Under the pieces are notes generated by a model, which worked only from the letters and a program-made list of their open reading frames with translations, did no database searches and was not told the origin of the DNA. Below, one piece after another: positions 47,597 through 57,207 of a DNA stretch of 64,000 nucleotides. This DNA comes from Takakia lepidozioides (taxonomy: Eukaryota; Streptophyta; Takakiopsida; Takakiales; Takakiaceae): the NCBI GenBank assembly GCA_030704615.1, contig CM060733.1, positions 33,048,001-33,112,000 of the forward strand. The letters run 5' to 3'. Made by a program: the position numbers and the translations under genes. Numbering within the stretch: the first letter of the stretch is position 1; every line of letters starts with the position of its first letter.

Positions 47597-48448
47597 CACT
47601 ACAACAGATCGCGGTATTTATGACTGTATATATGACTATTCTGCAGTCATAAACGGTGCGTATGACTTCTATGACTGTAAGTCGTGCAAACCAAGTCAAT
47701 ACAATGAGTACAGGATGGTACGGTCCGGATGACTAGAGTCATATGAACCAAGTGATATCTCTCACTGCAGTCTTATATACCATACTGCAGCCGCCGCTGC
47801 TGCGCCACGTGGCGAGGCGCAATTGATTTAAAAAATTAAATTAAATTAAATTAAAACTAAAAAATATAAAAACATATGTCAAACGCCGCGTCGCATCGCA
47901 TTGTGCCACGTGGCATAATGCATTTTATAATTTAAAAAAAAACCACGTGGCAGTCCATCTAGGGTACCACGTGCTATCCCTAGCTCGCCTACTAACCCTA
48001 GGGCCATCTTATCCATTTGATTGTACTTAGAGGAGTTTGAACCTACAACCTCTTTACTATAAGAGTTATAGTTCACTACCTGTTAACCAATACACCCATT
48101 AGTCATTTATATGATCATATGGTGTTTTAATTGTATTATACACACCAAATTACAAAATCCCCAGTAGTCATCATGACTAGGTAACCTCATCCATGTACAC
48201 TGTAGTCATGGAAATGACTATGAATGGTGAGCTAAATCTGGTCAATTGCCGTTGACCAGCCTTCCGCCCATTCCGGAGCCATGTAGTCACACAGACGACT
48301 ATTTAGATAGTCGTTCATATGACTACAGTCGTATGAACGACTGCGGGAGGTCAATTTCATATAAAAACATGGTGCACTCATGGTCAAAATCATGAAAACC
48401 ATGACTACCACGGTTTGACAGTCATAACTACCACGATCTGTTGTAGTG
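47597..48448. mobile_element. CACTA-type non-autonomous transposon, 852 bp
   Basis: The ends are cactacaacagatcgcggta and its inverted counterpart taccacgatctgttgtagtg. A 3-bp duplication, cct, flanks it (47594-47596 and 48449-48451), as expected for CACTA elements. Inside, subterminal motifs such as atgactgcagtcat and catatgac recur in both orientations. It encodes no protein. It sits in the large intron of the ParB-methyltransferase gene. A second copy starts at 63,155. Confidence 0.93.
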
Positions 48449-49179
48449 CCTTATGAACAGCATGGATGACTGTTAGAAGGCAGTCTGGGACTTAGGCATT
48501 TTTATGGGTTCTGTGGAGTCTGGGACTTAGACACTTCTATGGGTTCTGAGGGGTACCCTTAATTTTTTGAGATAGCCCGTCACAACCCGACATAGCCCGA
48601 AACAGTCGTCACAGTCTGACACAGTCGCACAGTCAGTCACAGCTGTCACAGTCGTAGGGAACGGTTATCATGACAGGGAACGACTGTGGGGAACAACATC
48701 TGCCGGGGAACATGTAATTCACGGAGGACGGTTAGTGAAGGGAAACGGTTAGAACAGGGGGGAAGGAGATAAAGCGGGCAGCGGAGACGGGAGATGATCA
48801 CTTTTTGGGGGATGGAGATCACTGCTGGGGGACTTTAGCCACGGAGATCACTCCTGGGGAAGGACTAAGATCGAAGGAAGGGAAGCTGGCGAGGAGGAAG
48901 GAGATTCTATAGGACAGAGTTAGTACGAGATGTAGGATTACTTAGAGGGATAGATTAGAGAAGTTAGGACATCAGCATGTATCCGATTATGATTAGTCTG
49001 ATTCTCATCCGATACAAACACCTTGTGTTGAGAGACTTGAGTGAAGCTGTGTATGAATGAAATCAGGGGGGGCCCAAGAAGCAATCTGACGCTTAAAAAG
49101 ATACCTGGTCATGATAAACAGGGAATATAAACTGATAAGGAATATAATTGGAAACCCAACAATGATTCACTAGCTGCAG

Positions 49180-51577
49180 GTCATGACTGATTGTTTCATG
49201 CGGGCTGAATGCTTAGAGATATCCAACTCTTCTATCTTGGAGTTTCCCCCTCGGATAGCGAAGGGATGGGTGAGTAAAAGCCGTGTGACATTTGGCGACC
49301 ATACTGGGGAACTGAGTCATGAACAACCAGATGTGACAGGCATCTGGTGGGATCAGTGCAACCCCAGCCAAAAAGAAACAATGATCAAGACCACTATGGT
49401 AGGACAGGTGGTTATAACAATGGCATGGAAAGGAGAGGTAATCCAAGAGGGAATTACCAGGGACATCCCAGGGGTGGCTATCAGGGTAATCCAAGAGGGA
49501 ATTACCAGCCAGGGAATCAGGATTACAGAAATAATCCCAGAACAGACCAAGGGTGAGGACCCAATGGAGAAGAACTGTGTTATTATTGTAATCAGGCAGG
49601 ACATCGTAAGGCGGCTTGTCCATTCTGGATCAGACACCAGAATGAGATGAGAGCTCATGGGAATGAGGGGCCAGTAGTGGCAGCCCACATGGTTAGGCCA
49701 TGTATTGTACCGGAAGTGAGTACAATGATAGTAACAAGAAGCAGAGCCAAATTAGTACCTCCAGTGGAAGATGAAGTTGATGATAATGAAGATGGCAATG
49801 ATGTGCCTGAAGATGATGAGGCTTGGAGAGATGAGAAGGAACTGCACAAGGAAGTGGCAGATACCATACGGGAAATGCAGAAGAGTACTGATATTCCCAT
49901 GGTAGACTCCTCAGACTCTGAAGGAGAAGAAGAAGTCAGTGAGGAAGAAGGAAAGAGGGAAGCCGCATAAGTGCAGGGTAAGGAAGGGACATTGGCTGAA
50001 GTGATATGCCAGTCCAAAGTGGAAATTACCATTGGACAGCTATTAGCTGTGGCACCTTATTGTAGACACAGGCTGTATCAAGCAATCAACAGGATTGCCC
50101 ATTTGACAGAGAACACAGACCTGAACAGCAAGGTGACCAGTTATAATGTGAGGCCAGAAGGGCAAGAAACAATCATGGATTTTGATGATTCTATGCCAGT
50201 TATCCAGTTGAGAATTGGAAGCACAGAGCTGGCAGATGTACTGATAGATGGAGGCTCTGGTGTGAATATCATGACAGACCAATTGAGGCAGAAGCTAGGT
50301 CTAAGCAACATGAAACCAACCCCATTTACAGTAACCATGGCAGACCAAAGGAGTGTACAGCCATTGGGATTGATCAGAGGAGTTAAAATCCAGATTCAAG
50401 AGATGATCTTTAAGATCACAGTAACTGTGTTGAAGATGAATGAAGTCCTAGAAGCTTATTCCTTATTGTTGGGAAGACCATGGCTGAAACAGGCCAAAGT
50501 GTCTCATGATTGGAATTCACAGTTACTGACTGTGCAGGATGGGTTGAACAAGATACAAATCACCACTAAGAAATCTGAAAGACTATCTGCTACAAGAAGA
50601 CCAAGAGGGGTCAGAGAGAGTATGATTGGAAAGAAGGACTGGATGAGGAACAGGAAGCTACTTTGTTCGCTGCACACCCAGAGTAGGAACAGGTTGTAGA
50701 GATGCAATTAGAAGGCCTGAGTTGTTTAAAAAGTATCTATTGTGGTGCAGTGACAACAACCCCAATTGAGGAGGAAATAAATAGTTACCCACCACATTTT
50801 TATGAGGAAAGGGAAGGAGAGATTGATATCCTAGAGGAACCAGCCACTGTAAGTCTACAGGATGAAATAGTAACTGGTTGGACAATCACAGCTGATGAGC
50901 AGGTGAGGGAAGTGAATGTGGGAACTGAGAAGGAACCAAGGATAGTGAAGGTAGGGGCGGATCTAGAGCCAGAATTCTTTGAGGAAGCAAAGAGTCTGTT
51001 CATTAAATACAGAGATGTATTTGCTTGGAGCTATGAGGATCTAAAGGGGATACCACCTGAGATCTGTCAACATAAGATTGAACTGGAACCAGGATCAATA
51101 CCAGTTAAACAGGCGAGATACAGGATGAATCCAACTATGCAGAGAAGGTTGGAGAAGAGATCAAAAAGTTGGCTGAAGCTAAATTTATATACCCGATAGA
51201 GTACACAACTTGGTTGTCACCCATTGTGATAGTCCCCAAGAAAAATGGCAAACTAAGAGTTTGTGTGAACTACAAGAAGCTGAATGCTTGTACGAGGAAG
51301 GATCATTTTCCTCTACCATTCACAGAAGCAGTATTGGACACTGTGGCAGGCCATGAAATGTATTCATTCATGGATGGCTTCAGTGGAGGGACCCTATGAC
51401 TTTTTGGGGTACAAAGATGCGGGAAACACCACAAGGACAGGGGAAGCTGCACGCAGATGCAGGCTAAGAGATGGGGCAAACAAGGAATGGGTAAGAAGTA
51501 GGAGGGACTTGAAACCCTTCATACCACCAGTGGGTGATCAGCCAGTGAAGGTGGTCAGTGAGGACCCTGACACTTAA
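49180..51577 (+). mobile_element. Ty3/gypsy retrotransposon remnant (gag end, protease, partial RT)
   Basis: Gag end: a Gly/Asn/Arg-rich tract and a zinc knuckle CYYCNQAGHRKAACP (about 49,567-49,612). An acidic linker follows to 49,970. The protease-like segment in the frame 49,971-50,699 has ELADVLIDGGSGVNIM, TPFTVTMADQRSVQPLGLIR and LLLGRPWLKQAKVSHDW. The RT start has FAWSYEDLKGIPPEICQHKI and, after a frame change at about 51,160, LSPIVIVPKKNGKLRVCVNY and YSFMDGFSG (51,210-51,385). The sequence then jumps to a short tail ending in a stop and a purine tract (aaaaaggggga, 51,577-51,587), so most of RT, RNase H and integrase has been deleted. LTRs were not delimited. It lies in the same cargo intron as the CACTA element. 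Confidence 0.85.
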
Positions 51578-51587
51578 AAAGGGGGAC

Positions 51588-53737
51588 ACACTACATATGT
51601 AGTGTGAATGCAGGGGAGTGACATTACATCTTTGTTTTTCCGTTAAGACCTACATCACATAATGGGAGTGCCCGTTATCCCAACTGCAGGAGGGATGTAT
51701 CCCTGCATGCAGGTAATTTCATGGGCACACTGAGCTTATGCTTTGCCAGGAGAAAAAATGGCTAAGTCATGACAGTGCGTATTTTCATCCATGCGATGAA
51801 CGTTTTCATCACTGGTGCCAACACCACTGCTCGCAGCAGCTGCTACGAGTCACCCGTCATCTTCCTCTTTGTTTTTCTCAACCCGTGATTTTAGGCATGT
51901 TGTTGGGAGGTTGTACCTACGCTGGGGGATTTTGCTTGGTTTAGGAAGCGGCATTAAGTGCCTCTGCTTGGTATTCTGTGTAAAGGGAAGCGGTGCCGCC
52001 TCTCTCGGAGTGATGATCAATTCCAGGAGATAGGAGCATGTAAGGAGAGCGGCGCACCACCGCTGCCGCCATTGCCTTGAAGATGACAGTTATGGGCAGA
52101 TGAGCAAGCAAGGAAAACGGCCAACTGCTGGAAGCACAAAGAAGAGAGTCTGGGCACAATCAATGGGGGGGATAAAACATGTGGAGTGCTGGCTGTATGG
52201 CATCTCAGGTTCTCTGTCATCAAGCTTCTAGCTGCTTTTGTGTCTTCTTGTTATAGGACCAGGTCGATTCGTAAGAAGGAATTGCATAGAGCAATTTAGT
52301 GGGCAAGCCACAGGATGTTCCAAGGGATGAAGAGGAGCCATCATGGCATGATAAAGACTGGAATCAAGACAAGGAGAAAAGGTTGAAGTGGCTGCTGACA
52401 GGCGATGGCGAGGTGCCACCTTGACAGGCAGACCCACCGCTTCACTAGAGGATAAAAACAGATAAGTCTGTGGACTGTTGGCCTTTTTTGGGAAAACTTA
52501 GAAATTGCTTTTGGTAGATTTAGGACTGCATCTTGGTAGAAGAGAAAAGGTGGAGACATGTGATAGAGGAAAAGGTTTTTGGAAATGGAATGGATACTCT
52601 GGACTTCAAACCAGAACATGGAAAGGATGGATGCACCTGATGTTGTGGTGTCAGTAAGAGAAATGAGTGAAGAGAGAGAGAGAGAGAGACTGTTTGTCAC
52701 TGAAATCAGAATGGTCACTGTTGTCTTCATTCTTGAATCTTGTTTCAGTGTTATAAACCTACACACAATGCTGCCGTGGGTAGTGATGCACTGAAACCAA
52801 TGTAAATCTAGCTTGTTTGCCTGGAGAGATCAAATGAGGGTTAGCTGGAACTGTTGAAAACATAGAAAGGATAAGGTGATCTAAGTATGGTGTCAGGATA
52901 TGAACAACTGCGTTTCACAGTTGAAGGGAAAAGAGGGATGTTGGGGTATTTGGTTGAAATCTGAAGAAGGGATGAGAGCTGTTTGGGCAATGGGTTCTTT
53001 GGAAAAAGGTAGTGTGAAGGGCTGAACATTGACAGAGAGAGAGAGAGAGAAACAGAGAAGAAGGGACAAGAGGGAGAGAGGGAGAGAGAGAGACTGATGA
53101 AGAGGATGGTTGTGTCTTGAGAGACCGAGGATGACTTCAAGGCTGGCTGCACTGGATGCTTGGCAGAGTGTGCATTTGCATTACATGATAGATGTGCTGC
53201 TGTGAAGAAGTGAGGAGCCTGTAGACATAGACAGAGATAGAGAAACAGACGAAAAAGGGAAGAGAGAGAGAGAGAGAGAGAAAAGGGGATTTGGGAAATG
53301 AGAGAGCTGTTCAGCAAAAGGGCTGATGGGGGGGGGATGGCCAATTTGGGGAGATGAGATGAAGAAAACCTGAACCCTGAATGAAACCAATGCCTCTGCA
53401 GTTCAAGAAGACCTGAGCTGCCTTCTCCTAAATCTGTGTCACCATTACAAAAGGGGATTTCCGACGTGTCACTGCTCAAAGGGGGCTTCACACAAAGGGT
53501 CCTGTTTACCGCTGCCATTGGGCTACTTGCATCATAGAAAAGATCACGCCAACACTGTTGGCGCCGTGATCATAGGGCCAGGCTGTTGTATAGAAGTAGA
53601 ACCGAGAGCAAGAACAATTCAAAAACTCCCCATCCATGTCTTCTCTTCCGCTGCGGCGTGGATGAGGATTCCGTAAACTCTGATCACGAACGAACCTGAA
53701 GGAAAACCCATATAGCCGTGTGACGATGGTTGGACAG
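51588..53737. other. No gene recognised; GA-rich microsatellites
   Basis: Mostly non-coding sequence inside the cargo intron. (GA)n runs occur at about 52,675, 53,034, 53,083 and 53,264. Long minus-strand frames here (for example 52,841-53,518) are Ser/Leu-rich products of the GA repeats. Part may be the 3' LTR and flank of the Ty3 remnant. Confidence 0.5.
53542..53574. repeat. Imperfect inverted repeat gatcacg...cgtgatc
   Basis: gatcacgccaac and gttggcgccgtgatc pair around a 3-base centre, apart from an extra cc-type bulge. It also contains GATC at both ends but is not the 24-bp palindrome of the arrays. Confidence 0.6.
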
Positions 53738-54493
53738 AGTAAGAACGCTCATTTCCTTTGCTGGGCACAATCAACTGGGGGGAGGGGAGGACCACAGCTT
53801 TAGGATTAACCAGAAGGGGATTCACGTCCCTTCTTTTCACACTACACTCACACTATCCACATGTTCGTTCAATATTGTTCCCATTTTCGAGTTCATCCAG
53901 TTTGCATCCGATTTGGAATCCTCCACAACATTCTTGATGCTTTTAGAGTCTTGGCATGTGCGACTTATCGTGCTTGCAAGGTTGGCGGGAGAAGCTTTTT
54001 TGGCATGGAGGGCGACCCCGAGCTATTCAAAAGTGTCATCCTCCCTCTTGTGTCTGGCTCTACGTCTGGCACACAGACTGAACAAATTCAAATCAGAAAT
54101 GATGAGGATACCGAGGATAAGCAGATCGACAACGACTTTTCATGTGAGTAAGTCTGTCATGGAACTGTGATTCCAGTTTGGGTGCATGTTCAATTTCGCA
54201 GACATCAAATTTGCAGTAATAACTTTTATCATGTTGTGACTTGCAGGAACGACAGCGATGGATCTTCAGGAGAAAACCCCATTTGTTCCAAGACTGTTTT
54301 CAACAGTCCCCTTTCCACTTTTGTGCTTCCTGTGTATGCCGAAGCAATGACACTTCAAATGGCCGAGGCTCTATCCCCTGACTTCTTATTGCCCGATCGC
54401 AGGAGTAGCCATCGTAGATCCGAAGTTCTTAAATTCTTGGACTTGGATGCAGATGAGACAGGGATAAATTGTACTGACTCTGAGTCAAATTGA

Positions 54494-55031
54494 ACTTTGC
54501 ATTTTTAATGTTCTGTTTATATGCTCTTCGGTAATGATTGAGTTCTCTTGCCTCATTGCAATTGTTTCGTCAAAAAAGAAAATGAAACAAACAATCCACT
54601 CGGATTCAAATGTCAATCTTCATGAATCCATCCCACAAACCCCTCACAAAGTGTCTATTATATCCATTGTGCATTCATGTACTGTGTATTCATGCATCCT
54701 CCATTCAAGATTGTTTTCCATTATTCAACATACATTGTACATTCATCCATTGCACTCTCATCCATCCTACATTCATCCATCTGCTTGGATTGTTTCCACA
54801 CATCCATCTATTTCTCATCCACTCTACATTCATCCATGCTGCATTCATCTGTTGCTTTCAGGTGGGAGTGACCACGTCCTTTTATTATTTCGTCCAACCT
54901 TTTTCCGCGGTTGAGGGTGCTCTTCCGCGGAAATACACTCTGCTTCTTTCTTGGCGCGCGTTGACGTGGCGTTTACGGTCGATGACATGGCGTGAGCCCG
55001 GCGACATGGCGTTCAATCCTGGTGACGTGGC
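54494..55031. other. Right subterminal region of the 17.5-kb element
   Basis: A cattcatccat-rich stretch (54,670-54,860) is followed by GC-rich repeats of gacgtggcgtgag and gacatggcgt (54,960-55,035) that mirror the left subterminal region. No gene was seen. Confidence 0.6.
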
Positions 55032-55080
55032 GTGAGCGCTGCTGCGCTCACGCCGCAAGGGTCACGCCGAGGCATCCCTA
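55032..55080 (-). repeat. Right terminal inverted repeat of the 17.5-kb element
   Basis: The inverted counterpart of 37,603-37,655, ending in gcatcccta at 55,080. It includes the fold-back cgtgagcgctgctgcgctcacg (two halves, 8-10 bp arms). Confidence 0.8.
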
Positions 55081-55089
55081 GGTCATTGC
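55081..55089 (+). repeat. Target-site duplication, right (9 bp)
   Basis: ggtcattgc, differing from the left copy gatcattgc at the second base only. Confidence 0.8.
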
Positions 55090-55154
55090 TTGCATGTAAA
55101 TGTGTTTTATACTACTTGAACCTTATAAGGAACAAATGTGTGTGGGGGGGGTAG

Positions 55155-56022
55155 TGCAATTTTCCTATGCTTGTGGCATGTGAGGCGAGCTTGGCAAAAG
55201 AATGTAGTCAGCAAGGTCAAAGATGTAGCAGTACGTGAGACTGTGTTACAGGACCTTGCACAAATCATGTATGACAGACAAGACACCTCCGGGGATGCAG
55301 GTGAGGCATGGGCAATATAGAAGATAATTTCATTGCGGGAGAAGTATCCTTCTAAGACTGATTTCTGCAACTATCTTGGCGGCATTGTGGGGTCCCGCAT
55401 TTCCGTTCTCGAAGCTTTGGTGGACTGGTCACAACCAACAACAGGGGACATTATTCTCAGGGGACACGACTCTGCAGGTAGAGTGGCTTGGTGTGGTTTC
55501 TATGATGAAAGTACTATTGAGTGTTCAAAGCTTCCAAACACGATGGTTCTGAGATCCAGATTCTTGGGTGCCCCCAATGAGGAGTGGGGTCCATATCAAC
55601 TAGGTTTGGATCCAGACAAGGAGAATGAATGCTTTCATGTTCTCACTGTATTCCAGTGGATGGGCGGAGGTTGGGACTCCATCAAGCTGTTTGACGCTCT
55701 TCCCTCCCCTATTTGGAAGATGCTTCAGCAAAGGCATACACCAGATAGGCCATGGACTGCTGCTGGAGACATTTGTGTCACCCTTGAGGGTAACACAATG
55801 CATGTGATTTTTGCATCATATATGCACATGCCAAAGAATGGCTCGTCAGTTTTCCTGCGTGTTGTACCTGACTGGGGGGGCAACCATTTCCATCACTCTG
55901 TTTATTTCTTTCGTTGGGATGGGCGGGTTTGTGTATGGAAGGAGCGAATGGTTAGGCTGCAGGTGGATGTTCCTTCATATGACTGGAACTTCAAGGAGGT
56001 GGACTGGCTAGAGGCAACATGA
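55155..56022 (+). pseudogene. FAR1/MULE-type transposase, 3' half, with unidentified C-terminal extension
   Basis: This exon resumes the gene interrupted at 37,564. After the acceptor (tag, 55,152-55,154) it reads SAIFLCLWHVRRAWQKN, the MULE C-x-x-H segment, then VLQDLAQIMYD, an in-frame TAG at 55,318-55,320, and LREKYPSKTDFCNYL, which is still transposase-like. From about residue 60 of the second part the sequence is unlike known transposases: LRGHDSAGRVAWCGFYDEST, FQWMGGGWDSIKLFDALPSP, DICVTLEGNTMHVIFASYMH and VYFFRWDGRVCVWKERM, running open to the stop at 56,020-56,022. No SWIM finger is present. The phase (2+1) agrees with the donor at 37,565. Confidence 0.7.
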
Positions 56023-56757
56023 AGGTAAAAGCATTGCAGGACTGGAGTTTGACGTGTTTTGCATTGGCCCCGGGTTTGAAGTAGCACATGTGCATGGCCT
56101 AGGGGTCTGATTTCGGATGTGCATGTGGATTGTCAAGTGTGAATACAAATTCATGTTTAATTTCAGAAGATGAATTGAGGTGTGTAATCTGCATGAAGTT
56201 TTGGTAAACATTGCCTGGCTGTATTTGCATTATCACAGTTTGTTTTTGTCTTCAGTTTCAGTTTCAGTACTGTTAAACTCATGGGTGATACAATGTACCA
56301 CCAACGTGAAAGTGAAAGGCAGTATGTATTTCCATGGTTTGGTTGTGAATATGCATATGGATGAAAACCGCATGTACATGTGAGACAGATGGAAAATGGT
56401 TGGTGACAGTGCCATTATGTAACGCACTTGTAACGCCTACACTGTCGGTGGCATGTCCCCGTCATTGTCTCGCCCAGGTTGTTGTCGCTCTGGCCGAGGG
56501 TTCATGTAACACAGGTCTTGCACACCCGCTTGTGCCATATTGATTTCATTGAGGTCATCCTTGCCATAGTTTTCTTGGGTTTTCTGCCCACATGAGGTCT
56601 TTGTGTTGCAGGTGTTAGGGTCCTCTTGTACATCTCATATTATTAGTTTGCACTCTTGTTACTACTTCTGAATTTAGGTTGAGTTTGTGTTGCAAGTTCA
56701 AGGGTTGTCATCTTTGCAGTTTCCCTCACACTTTGCACAGTTCAGCTTCCATTGTCC

Positions 56758-57207
56758 ATGGATTCCACCCCAACATCCACTTTTCGCGCCAAGGCCTCTG
56801 AAATATTGTACAAAGCCCTCATTGTTGTTTCTGCCATGCCTTCTCACGACATGCAGCTGCACATTCTTCAGAAGATTGAAACCGAAGCGGGGCAGAACAA
56901 AGTCTGGAAGTACCACACTGTGGACTCAGTGTGTTGCATGATAGTTGACTTGGGCGCTTTGGAGTGCGTCTATACTATGGACGAGGAGGAGCAGTCAGGT
57001 GTTTTCCTTTGCCATGTTCTTATGGGATTTGTGGACAAGCTCATTTTCAAGACATTCAGGTACTGCACCTCTCGGTTTGATGGGGAGGCCCCAGTAGATT
57101 GGGGTTATCATATCTCCCTGGATACGGATTGGGTGCAAGACCTGTTGGCACTCATCCCAGCCTCCATGCAAGACATGATAGTTGTGGATCCAAGTTCAGA
57201 TGTGTAG
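56758..57207 (+). CDS. Hypothetical protein, ~150 aa
   Basis: I do not recognise this protein. The frame runs from ATG at 56,758 to TAG at 57,205-57,207 with balanced composition: MDSTPTSTFRAKASEILYKA, then LQKIETEAGQNKVWKYHTVD, DLGALECVYTMDEEEQSGVF, and a Trp/Asp-rich end (VDWGYHISLDTDWVQ). There is no signal peptide or membrane span. It follows the transposase extension on the same strand by 730 bp and might be a further exon or second ORF of that element, or a separate gene. The start is chosen as the first ATG. Confidence 0.4.
   Translation: MDSTPTSTFRAKASEILYKALIVVSAMPSHDMQLHILQKIETEAGQNKVWKYHTVDSVCCMIVDLGALECVYTMDEEEQSGVFLCHVLMGFVDKLIFKTFRYCTSRFDGEAPVDWGYHISLDTDWVQDLLALIPASMQDMIVVDPSSDV

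Larger units (their letters stand above)
44104..54493 (+). pseudogene. ParB-like domain plus beta-class DNA methyltransferase (transposon cargo)
   Basis: Proposed as a DNA-binding methyltransferase. Exons with matching phases: 44104-44738, 44847-45039, 45121 to about 45,530, 45639-45826, 46233-46878, 46945-47283, then, beyond nested insertions, about 53738-54150 and 54247-54493. First domain, ParB-like: [43 protein letters not shown], and VEAMVLDPGNDIARLLTAMH with DVN. Then a helical region, IRKWKGLTWRYCFFREFSKD, GIPDYLDMWSDP, and a Lys/Glu repeat linker (about 46,500-46,650). The methyltransferase fold follows in beta-class order: motif IV-like ADMVILDIPDSQP, NYWSWVFGFCNNFLSDAGML with LLFQ, LKSFGFEILRAWNCVNILYL, then after the intron the motif I-like VHPV...VL...RACKVGGRSFFGMEGDPELF (about 53,890-54,030). 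The tail is acidic. Defects: TGA at 44614-44616 in the DGNHR strand, loss of one A in an A-run near 45,410, frame changes near 53,800, and DIPD for the usual DPPY. Confidence 0.72.
37603..55080. mobile_element. 17,478-bp Mutator-like transposon with ParB-methyltransferase cargo
   Basis: The boundaries come from matching terminal inverted repeats and a 9-bp near-identical target duplication. Removing the element and one duplication leaves a canonical ~103-bp intron (donor at 37,565, acceptor ending 55,154) in phase between two exons of another transposase gene. Inside are two divergent genes: transposase copy B (minus, 41,774-38,281) and the ParB-methyltransferase gene (plus, 44,104-54,493), separated by 2.3 kb rich in 24-bp palindromes. 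A CACTA element and a Ty3 remnant have inserted later inside a cargo-gene intron, so the original element was roughly 11-12 kb or less. Each gene has inactivating changes. What is seen: ends, duplication and gene order. What is inferred: that the cargo moved as part of the element. Confidence 0.82.

Noticed and set aside
52841-53518. 225-codon minus-strand open frame
   Set aside because: Ser/Leu/Pro-rich translation of GA/CT microsatellite DNA; no domain and no splice support.
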